Shown here: in pieces, positions 8,412-12,968 of the stretch
Layout of the letters: every line of letters begins with the position of its first letter
Position numbering within the stretch: the first letter of the stretch is position 1
Assembly: GCA_900769795.1 (NCBI GenBank)
Contig: CAAGHZ010000009.1
Span: 1 to 17,932 of the forward strand
Reading direction: 5' to 3'
Length of the DNA: 17,932 nt
DNA from: Clostridia bacterium
GTDB lineage: Bacteria > Bacillota > Clostridia > Monoglobales > Monoglobaceae
The notes under the pieces: generated by a model
Seen by the model: only the letters and a program-made list of their open reading frames with translations
Told to the model about the DNA's origin: nothing
The model's database searches: none
Made by a program: the position numbers and the translations under genes

Positions 8412-8945
8412 ATGAAAGAAAGTAAAAAATGGACAAGGTGGCGAACCAATATAAGCTTGGGCACTTGTTCGGAATGCTTTATAAGAAACGGGAGAATATT
8501 TTCTTATGAAGAATTGTTTTATATGGGGGCACCAAGGCTGCATCCAAATTGCAAATGTTATCTGGAAAAACTAATGGTGATAGATGCGGGCAGAGCGACT
8601 TTTCTCGGGACAAATGGTGCTGATTGGTGGTTGACATATTTAAAAGAACTTCCCGACTATTATATTACCAGAGAAGAGGCAGAAGAACTTGGATGGGTTA
8701 ATTGGAAAGGAAATTTAGATAATGTAGCACCCGGATATATGATATTTGGAGGAATTTACAAAAACAGGCATAAAATTCTCCCGAGCCAAGAAGGTCGTAT
8801 TTGGTATGAGGCTGATATTAATTATACGGGCGGTTATCGCAATACCGAGAGAGTAGTTTTTTCAAATGATGGATTGGTGTTTGTGACATATGACCATTAT
8901 GAAACATTTATTGAAGTTATAGGAGAGGAGCAGATATATGAATAA
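8412..8945 (+). CDS. Barnase-family ribonuclease with phage head-protein-like Cys/His N-terminal motif
   Basis: A 177-aa toxin-like protein. Residues 80-171 align without a gap to barnase (offset of 60), keeping Glu133 (barnase E73, general base), Arg143 and Arg147 (R83, R87), His162 (H102, general acid) and Arg119 (R59). Core motifs are YITREEAEELGW, EADINYTGGYRN and YDHYETF. Barnase Lys27 is replaced by Arg87. It should cut single-stranded RNA. Residues 18-52 carry C19-x2-C22 and LHPNCKC (44-49), the metal-site pattern of the C-terminal end of phage Mu gpF/SPP1 gp7-type minor head proteins. No signal peptide is present, unlike secreted barnase. An in-frame stop lies upstream (8394-8396) and AGGAG (8400-8404) supports the ATG. 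The end overlaps the barstar gene by 8 bases. It is either an orphan polymorphic-toxin cassette or a phage-derived relic. Confidence 0.9.
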   Translation: MKESKKWTRWRTNISLGTCSECFIRNGRIFSYEELFYMGAPRLHPNCKCYLEKLMVIDAGRATFLGTNGADWWLTYLKELPDYYITREEAEELGWVNWKGNLDNVAPGYMIFGGIYKNRHKILPSQEGRIWYEADINYTGGYRNTERVVFSNDGLVFVTYDHYETFIEVIGEEQIYE

Positions 8946-9213
8946 AATAACATTGGATTTAACAGGCTGCAAATCATTATTACAATTACATAATGTAATG
9001 AATAAAACATTTAAATTTCCTGCCTATTGCGGTAAAAATCTCGATGCGTTATGGGATTGTATGAGAGATTATTGCAGACCTAATACAATAGTTTATATTA
9101 AAGGGCTTGGCACACTTCCCAAAGATTTTGAGGAATATCTGAAAAAGATTTTTGAAATATTTGAAGATGTGCAGGAAGAGGTTGATAATATAACATTTGA
9201 AATTATATCATAG
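8938..9213 (+). CDS. Barstar-family ribonuclease inhibitor (immunity protein)
   Basis: A 91-aa barstar homologue (barstar has 89-90) that should bind and block the upstream RNase in the cytoplasm. The key inhibitory helix is clear: PAYCGKNLDALWDCM at residues 28-42 corresponds to barstar PEYYGENLDALWDCL. Contact residues Tyr30, Asp36, Trp39 and Asp40 match barstar Y29, D35, W38 and D39, while barstar Y30 is Cys31 here. The start overlaps the RNase stop (ATGAATAA), with two AGGAG sequences at 8921-8930, so translation is coupled and the inhibitor is made with the toxin. No separate promoter is evident. The pairing strongly supports both gene calls. Confidence 0.93.
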   Translation: MNKITLDLTGCKSLLQLHNVMNKTFKFPAYCGKNLDALWDCMRDYCRPNTIVYIKGLGTLPKDFEEYLKKIFEIFEDVQEEVDNITFEIIS

Positions 9214-9285
9214 ACGGACAGATACATTATTTGAATTTTTGAAGAACGGATTTATTTCGGGATATAATCTAAATGAAAGTTATTT

Positions 9286-9319
9286 AAAAAGCAGAAACGC
9301 AATTGCGTTTCTGCTTTTT
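9286..9319. terminator. 34-bp perfect palindrome, copy 2 (bidirectional terminator-like)
   Basis: Identical over all 34 bases to copy 1. It lies 72 bases after the barstar stop on the plus strand, and only 7 bases beyond the stop of the minus-strand peptide gene at 9327-9473, so it can serve both converging units. A-run and T-run flank the stem in both orientations. Confidence 0.85.
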
Positions 9320-9326
9320 TGTTTGT

Positions 9327-9473
9327 TCAGGTAAAGAAAGCTATAAGAAAATCATAAAGTAATAATAATTTGCCATATAGTAGTTTGAGTAAATGCCATA
9401 TTATCGAAATTACACCAATAGCTATACTCAGTAAAAAACACATACAAAAATATTCCCGCCGATAACCCCACAT
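9327..9473 (-). CDS. 48-aa hydrophobic membrane peptide
   Basis: A tiny gene starting MWGYRREYFCMCFLL. The ATG (9471-9473) is preceded by GGGAGG (9480-9485) with a 6-base gap, and by a consensus promoter (TTGACA, 17-base spacer, TATACT) at 9532-9560. A 34-bp terminator lies just past the stop. The peptide has a short basic N-terminus (RR), a hydrophobic helix at about residues 10-26 and a second hydrophobic stretch with Lys30 and Lys35 to the end (LLLLYDFLIAFFT). The same frame can be read upstream to a TTG at 9560, giving 77 aa, but that TTG is the -35 box and lacks a ribosome binding site. I do not recognise a family. Candidates are a membrane-active peptide of a toxin-antitoxin or signalling unit with the divergent XRE gene, or a minor membrane protein. 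Confidence 0.55.
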   Translation of the reverse strand: MWGYRREYFCMCFLLSIAIGVISIIWHLLKLLYGKLLLLYDFLIAFFT

Positions 9474-9509
9474 AACAATCCTCCCAACAGTTAATACTAT
9501 AATTGTTAT

Positions 9510-9539
9510 TTGTGCAGTAATAATTATGGTAAGTATATT
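9510..9539 (+). promoter_or_regulatory. Possible weak promoter for the XRE regulator
   Basis: TTGTGC (9510-9515) and TATATT (9534-9539) have an 18-base spacer on the plus strand. The -10 overlaps the -10 of the opposing peptide promoter, so the two units would compete for polymerase. The match is modest and AT-rich DNA gives such hits by chance. Confidence 0.3.
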
Positions 9540-9560
9540 ATATTTTTGTTTCTGTGTCAA
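9532..9560 (-). promoter_or_regulatory. Sigma-A promoter for the 48-aa peptide gene
   Basis: On the minus strand TTGACA (9560-9555) and TATACT (9537-9532) are separated by exactly 17 bases. The -35 is a perfect match and the -10 differs at one base. Predicted start is near 9525, leaving a leader of about 50 bases before the ATG at 9473. Confidence 0.7.
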
Positions 9561-9588
9561 GGTGATAAAATTAATTCAGGTGATAGAA

Positions 9589-9822
9589 ATGAATGTAGAA
9601 TTCAAAGACGACTATATTAAAATAGGTCTTAAAATTGCATATTACAGGAAAATTAAATCCCTGACACAGGAACAGCTTGCCGAAATTTTGGATTGCGGAG
9701 TTTCTTTTATAGGACAGATAGAAGCACCAAATATATACAAAGCAATATCCTTAGACACACTATTTAAAATAGCAAAAGCCCTTGATGTTCCTGCATATAA
9801 ACTTTTATATTTTGACAATTAA
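9589..9822 (+). CDS. XRE-family (Cro/C1-type HTH) transcriptional regulator, small
   Basis: A 77-aa protein that is essentially one Cro/C1-type helix-turn-helix domain: GLKIAYYRKIKSLTQEQLAEILDCGVSFIGQIE (residues 13-45), then the usual supporting helices SLDTLFKIAKALDVPAYKLL (54-73). Single-domain proteins of this kind control adjacent genes and often their own promoter in phage, toxin-antitoxin and mobile-element units. The ATG at 9589 follows AGGTGA (9578-9583) with a 5-base gap. A longer reading from 9526 adds a hydrophobic leader that does not belong to the family and has no ribosome binding site. It is divergent from the 48-aa peptide gene with overlapping promoter candidates, and 20 bases upstream of the transposase gene. 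Confidence 0.88.
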   Translation: MNVEFKDDYIKIGLKIAYYRKIKSLTQEQLAEILDCGVSFIGQIEAPNIYKAISLDTLFKIAKALDVPAYKLLYFDN

Positions 9823-9842
9823 ATGTGGAGTAGAGGCGGTGC

Positions 9843-10367
9843 GTGTTGCACTTGATGATATCGAAGATGAAAAATGATTTGCCAAAACGAAAACCAACGA
9901 GGTTAAAAGACTTTGATTATAGCTCTGCGGGAAGGTATTTTATAACGATATGCACAGAAAACCGTCGGGAACTGTTATCTAAAATAAATGTAGGGCAGGG
10001 GCTTGCTCCTGCCGAAAATCGACTGACAAAATACGGAGAGATTGCAAGAGAGCAAATAGAATTGTTGGAAAACCGATATAAAAACATTAAAATAGATAAA
10101 TATGTAATTATGCCAAATCATATACATATTTTAATTTCAAATTATGAAAACACGGCAGGAGCAAGCCCCTGCCCTACGATTTCGGATGTAATGTGCACAT
10201 TTAAATCTATAACAACGAGAGTGTGCAAAAAAGAAGGGCTATCGAGACCACATCTGTTTCAATCGTCTTTTTACGACCGCATAATACGAGACGAAAAGGA
10301 ATATATAGCTGCGTGGGAATATATTGATACAAATATCTTCAAATGGGACACAGATGATTTTTATTAA
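9843..10367 (+). CDS. REP-associated tyrosine transposase (RAYT, Y1/HUH family) with internal REP-like elements
   Basis: A 174-aa IS200-like Y1 nuclease of the RAYT type. The conserved start is RKPTRLKDFDYSSAGRYFITICT (in parts, residues 17-38). The HUH metal site is His93-Ile-His95 in VIMPNHIHILI. The catalytic tyrosine is most likely Tyr154 in IIRDEKEY, followed by WEYIDTN. RAYTs cut and join REP sequences as single strands and are usually single-copy, domesticated genes rather than spreading insertion sequences. Start: GTG at 9843 is preceded by AGAGG (9832-9836) with a 6-base gap; ATG 9855 or 9867 are alternatives and the conserved domain begins after 9867. Residues ~50-57 (VGQGLAPA) and ~105-112 (AGASPCPT) are encoded by two inverted REP-like hairpins and look like insertions into the fold. 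A terminator palindrome begins 4 bases after the stop. Confidence 0.92.
   Translation: MLHLMISKMKNDLPKRKPTRLKDFDYSSAGRYFITICTENRRELLSKINVGQGLAPAENRLTKYGEIAREQIELLENRYKNIKIDKYVIMPNHIHILISNYENTAGASPCPTISDVMCTFKSITTRVCKKEGLSRPHLFQSSFYDRIIRDEKEYIAAWEYIDTNIFKWDTDDFY
9990..10014 (+). repeat. REP-like element, copy A, inside the transposase gene
   Basis: The element has GTAG (9990-9993), then arm GGCAGGGGC (9994-10002), a TT centre, and arm GCTCCTGCC (10005-10013). The arms pair with only one G-T wobble. A GTAG tetranucleotide at the foot of an imperfect hairpin is the established layout of REP sequences recognised by RAYT proteins. The 25 bases are exactly inverted at 10153-10177. Confidence 0.8.
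10153..10177 (-). repeat. REP-like element, copy B, inverted, inside the transposase gene
   Basis: On the minus strand these 25 bases are identical to copy A at 9990-10014, including the GTAG foot (complement CTAC at 10174-10177). The two copies are 138 bases apart and head-on in opposite orientation, the arrangement of a BIME. Both are read in frame as part of the transposase. Confidence 0.8.
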
Positions 10368-10370
10368 ATA

Positions 10371-10404
10371 AAAAAGCAGAAACGCAATTGTGTTTCTGCT
10401 TTTT
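10371..10404. terminator. 34-bp palindrome, copy 3, one transition (bidirectional terminator)
   Basis: Same as copies 1 and 2 except for T instead of C at 10391, which in the plus-strand transcript still pairs as a G-U wobble. It starts 4 bases after the transposase stop and lies 23 bases beyond the stop of the minus-strand transporter gene, so it can end both converging transcripts. Confidence 0.85.
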
Positions 10405-10427
10405 GTTTTCATAATAATCGGCTGCAT

Positions 10428-10955
10428 CTATTTAAAAAACTTTTTATACGTAAATTTTACGCATAGACCACAAAAAGCACCTGTTATAATCGCAACAATA
10501 ATAAGTGGCGGCAGATATGCAAAAACCGAGGCGGTTTTTGTGATGGCGGCGGCACAAGCAACCTGAACAGCGTTGTGGACTATCGCACCTATAATACTGA
10601 TTTCGCATATATAATTTTTTCCAATAAATTTTAATAAAATTGCCTCAATGGCAAGGCAGACAAGACCTGCTGAGAGGGAGTAAATCAAAACCGATGGATT
10701 GCTGATAAAAATTGCACCAAGTATTATGCGACATATTAAAATTAAAAACGCATCTTTTGTGCCAAGCCAAACCAGAGCAAAAAGTGTAATTACATTGGAA
10801 AGTCCAAACTTTACTCCGGGGAATGGTATCGGCAGTGGGATCTGTGCCTCAACCACAAAAATTGTCAGGGCGGCGGCACATAACAGGGCGCACAGGACAA
10901 GCCTTTTTGTGCCTTGAATTTTATTGTTATCTGCTGATTGCATCAGGCGAGTCAT
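10428..10955 (-). CDS. Gx transporter family / heptaprenyl diphosphate synthase component I-like membrane protein
   Basis: A 175-aa integral membrane protein with about five hydrophobic helices. It matches the family named Gx transporter or Hpre_diP_synt_I: RLVLCALLCAAALTIFVVEAQIP, then the conserved PIPFPGVKFGLSNVITL (residues ~42-58), LGTKDAFLILICRIILGA, and a Gly/Ala-rich second half (GAIVHNAVQVACAAAI). The fold resembles ECF-type substrate-binding components; the substrate is unknown and the prenyl-synthase name reflects old annotation rather than shown enzyme activity. The ATG follows AAGGGGG with a gap of about 11 bases. It overlaps the end of the NusG-II gene by 29 bases, so the two are co-expressed; this pair is commonly found together in Firmicutes, often near electron-transfer or flavin genes. 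Confidence 0.85.
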   Translation of the reverse strand: MTRLMQSADNNKIQGTKRLVLCALLCAAALTIFVVEAQIPLPIPFPGVKFGLSNVITLFALVWLGTKDAFLILICRIILGAIFISNPSVLIYSLSAGLVCLAIEAILLKFIGKNYICEISIIGAIVHNAVQVACAAAITKTASVFAYLPPLIIVAIITGAFCGLCVKFTYKKFFK

Positions 10956-11304
10956 AATTTGCGCTACCCCCTTTTATTTTGATTACAACATTGTTTGGCA
11001 GACAGACGATAGGATAAAAACTGTTGCTGATTGCCCCTTGCTTTACGCATAGCCCGTCGGGGCAGTTGGCCGATTTTACAGAGATTTGACCATCTTCGAC
11101 ATATACGATGTTCAGTTTGCCATTTTGTTCTATGGGGATTTCGTAAGGGGTTTCGACTTTATTAAGGTCAACTTGTTGCAAAAGTTCGCCATTTACATAG
11201 ATTTCGGCAACTTGACCGTCGTTTGTACCATTCAAAAGGGCGGTTATGAAAACGCATATCAAAAGTATTGCAAAAAAAGCCAAAATAAAGTGTCTGTGTT
11301 TCAT
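10927..11304 (-). CDS. Membrane-anchored NusG domain II-containing protein
   Basis: A 125-aa protein with an N-terminal membrane anchor or signal at about residues 6-24 (FILAFFAILLICVFITALL) after a basic KHRH start. The rest is a NusG domain II (DUF1312-like) beta domain outside the membrane: AEIYVNGELLQQVDL, then YVEDGQISVKSANCPDGLCVKQG with Cys81 and Cys86, and SNSFYPIVCLPNNVVIKI with Cys101. The C-x4-C motif is typical and suggests a redox or cofactor site, though no role is established. It is not the transcription factor NusG, which has an NGN domain. The ATG has AGGGGGT upstream with a 7-base gap, and a consensus promoter lies at 11369-11397. It is the first gene of a two-gene operon with the Gx-type transporter. 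Confidence 0.88.
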   Translation of the reverse strand: MKHRHFILAFFAILLICVFITALLNGTNDGQVAEIYVNGELLQQVDLNKVETPYEIPIEQNGKLNIVYVEDGQISVKSANCPDGLCVKQGAISNSFYPIVCLPNNVVIKIKGGSANYDSPDAISR

Positions 11305-11343
11305 ATTTTACCCCCTGTTTATTGTGATTTTGTATAAAAAAAT

Positions 11344-11361
11344 TCACATTTTTTTATGTGA
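11344..11361. promoter_or_regulatory. Dyad TCACAT-N6-ATGTGA at the minus-strand start site
   Basis: TCACAT (11344-11349) and ATGTGA (11356-11361) form a 6-bp inverted repeat with a T6 centre, next to the predicted start (about 11362) of the NusG-II operon. A third TGTGA half-site lies at 11323-11327. The position fits a repressor operator; the half-sites face opposite to a CRP/FNR site. The regulator is unknown. Confidence 0.4.
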
Positions 11362-11368
11362 TAATAAA

Positions 11369-11397
11369 ATCATAACGAAATTATAAAAAAAAGTCAA
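11369..11397 (-). promoter_or_regulatory. Sigma-A promoter of the NusG-II / Gx-transporter operon
   Basis: On the minus strand TTGACT (11397-11392) and TATGAT (11374-11369) are separated by exactly 17 bases. Each box differs from consensus at one position. The leader to the ATG at 11304 is about 58 bases and ends with a good ribosome binding site. Confidence 0.75.
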
Positions 11398-11421
11398 GAT
11401 TTTAATTTATATGCTTGTTTT

Positions 11422-11450
11422 TTGTCAATCTAAATGTTATACTATATAAT
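11422..11450 (+). promoter_or_regulatory. Sigma-A promoter of pncB-prs
   Basis: TTGTCA (11422-11427) and a perfect TATAAT (11445-11450) with a 17-base spacer. Predicted start is near 11457, giving a leader of about 38 bases before the pncB ATG. It is divergent from the minus-strand promoter 25 bases away. Confidence 0.82.
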
Positions 11451-11455
11451 ATATG

Positions 11456-11476
11456 TAAGTTTGGAAAATAAACTTA
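11456..11476 (+). promoter_or_regulatory. Inverted repeat in the pncB leader, candidate operator
   Basis: TAAGTTT (11456-11462) and AAACTTA (11470-11476) are perfect inverted arms around a 7-base centre, exactly at the predicted +1 and just before the AGAGGA ribosome binding site (11477-11482). This placement suits a repressor operator. NAD salvage genes in Firmicutes are often under NiaR, but I cannot confirm that this matches its site. Confidence 0.4.
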
Positions 11477-11494
11477 AGAGGAATGATGATTTAA

Positions 11495-12925
11495 ATGAAT
11501 CATACAATGCTGACAGATTTTTACGAACTCACCATGGCAAACGGGTATTTCCGCGATGGCATGGGTGATAAAATCGCATACTTTGATATGTTCTTTCGTC
11601 AGGTTCCGGATGGTGCCGGCTTTGCGGTTATGGCAGGGGTTGAACAACTTATTGAATACCTTAAAAACCTAAGGTTTGAGGACGAGGATATTGAATATTT
11701 ACGTTCAAAAGGGATTTTTGATGAGGGATTTTTAGACTACCTCAAAAACTTTAAGTTTGAGTGTGATGTATGGGCAATCCCTGAGGGCACACCAATCTTC
11801 CCTAATGAGCCTATCGTTACGGTAAGAGGTCCGCTTATTCAGGCTCAGTTTATAGAGACCATGGTGCTTCTTACAATAAACCACCAGAGCCTGATTGCGA
11901 CAAAAAGTAACAGAATTGTCCGCGCGGCAGGGGACATTCCTGTTATGGAGTTTGGATCAAGGCGTGCACAGGGCTATGATGGTGCAATTTATGGTGCCAG
12001 GGCGGCATACATAGGTGGTGTTTGCGGCACTGCGTGTACGATTTCTGACCAGATGTTTTCTGTTCCGGCTCTCGGAACCATGGCTCATAGCTGGATACAG
12101 TCCTTTGATAATGAGTATGAGGCGTTTTTGTCCTATGCAAAGAGTTATCCTGAAAACTGCACGTTACTGGTTGATACCTACAACGTTTTAAAAAGTGGTG
12201 TTCCTAATGCAATTCGCGTGTTTAACGAAGTGTTAAAACCTCTTGGAATAACAAAATGCGGCATAAGAATTGACAGCGGCGACATAACATATCTTACAAA
12301 AAAATGCCGTAAGATGCTTGATGATGCAGGATGGGCGGATGCAAAAATAGTTATATCAAACTCTCTTGATGAGTATATAATCCGCGATATTTTAAGACAG
12401 GGCGCATGCGTGGATTCCTTTGGTGTTGGCGAGAGGCTTATTACATCAAAGTCGGAGCCTGTTTTTGGCGGGGTGTACAAGCTTGTGGCCATAGAAGAAA
12501 ACGGCGAGGTTGTTCCAAAGATTAAAATAAGTGAAAACGTCGCAAAAATTACAACGCCGCATTTTAAAAAGGTGTACAGACTATATTCAAAAGAGAGTGG
12601 CAAGGCGCTTGCGGACGTGCTTACAACCCGCGACGAGGTTATAAATTCGCAAGAAGAATACGAAATTTTTGACCCCAAGAATACATGGAAGAGAAAAAAG
12701 GTTAAAAATTTTGAAGCAAAAGAATTGATGGTACCGATTTTCGAAAAGGGAAAGTGCGTGTATGACTCGCCCAATCTCGATGAAATCAGAGACTATTGCA
12801 GAGACAGTATAGACAAAATCTGGGATGAGGTCAGACGTTTTGAAAACCCACACGAATATTACGTGGATATGTCTCAAAAACTTTGGGATATACGGTACAA
12901 TCTTTTGTCGGGACACAATTTGTAA
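11495..12925 (+). CDS. pncB: Nicotinate phosphoribosyltransferase
   Basis: This enzyme joins nicotinate and PRPP, with ATP use, to make nicotinate mononucleotide in the NAD salvage pathway. Length is 476 aa, typical of the long Gram-positive form. N-terminal MNHTMLTDFYELTMANGYF is the family signature. EFGSRRAQGYDGAIYGARAAY (in parts, residues 152-172) lines the nicotinate/PRPP site. LGTMAHSW (193-200) contains His198 at the position of the phosphorylated catalytic histidine. DTYNVLKSGVPNAI and GIRIDSGD follow, then the GVGERL loop. The ATG is fixed by stops after the two earlier ATGs; the AGAGGA site is 12 bases upstream, a slightly long gap. It is followed 43 bases later by prs with no terminator, which supplies its PRPP. 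Confidence 0.95.
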   Translation: MNHTMLTDFYELTMANGYFRDGMGDKIAYFDMFFRQVPDGAGFAVMAGVEQLIEYLKNLRFEDEDIEYLRSKGIFDEGFLDYLKNFKFECDVWAIPEGTPIFPNEPIVTVRGPLIQAQFIETMVLLTINHQSLIATKSNRIVRAAGDIPVMEFGSRRAQGYDGAIYGARAAYIGGVCGTACTISDQMFSVPALGTMAHSWIQSFDNEYEAFLSYAKSYPENCTLLVDTYNVLKSGVPNAIRVFNEVLKPLGITKCGIRIDSGDITYLTKKCRKMLDDAGWADAKIVISNSLDEYIIRDILRQGACVDSFGVGERLITSKSEPVFGGVYKLVAIEENGEVVPKIKISENVAKITTPHFKKVYRLYSKESGKALADVLTTRDEVINSQEEYEIFDPKNTWKRKKVKNFEAKELMVPIFEKGKCVYDSPNLDEIRDYCRDSIDKIWDEVRRFENPHEYYVDMSQKLWDIRYNLLSGHNL

Positions 12926-12968
12926 ACAATTAGAAATTTATATAGAAACAAGGGAAAGGGATGGAAAA

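Noticed and set aside
9214..9285. Remnant of a coding sequence after barstar
   Set aside because: The 72 bases show no open frame, motif or repeat that I can support.
9327..9560. 77-aa minus-strand reading frame starting at TTG 9560
   Set aside because: The TTG is the first three bases of a TTGACA -35 box with a proper -10 17 bases later, and no ribosome binding site precedes it. The ATG at 9473 with GGGAGG is the better start.
9526..9588. Hydrophobic N-terminal extension of the XRE regulator
   Set aside because: A single-domain HTH protein does not need it, and ATG 9589 has AGGTGA at the right distance. The extension covers promoter DNA.
9843..10367. Active IS200-type insertion sequence with defined ends
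   Set aside because: The protein is RAYT-like rather than classical IS200 TnpA, and no left and right end hairpins with target flanks were found around it. The hairpins are inside the gene.
8277..10404. CRISPR-like repeat array
   Set aside because: Only three palindromes about 1 kb apart with genes between them; no short regular spacers and no cas genes.
11323..11361. CRP/FNR-type operator built from TGTGA and TCACA half-sites
   Set aside because: The closest pair is in the reverse order (TCACA...TGTGA) and the TGTGA...TCACA pair is 16 bases apart, not 6. Kept only as an unassigned dyad.
12825..12968. N-terminal extension of prs into the end of pncB
   Set aside because: The added residues do not resemble PRPP synthetase and overlap pncB in another frame; ATG 12969 has a good ribosome binding site.
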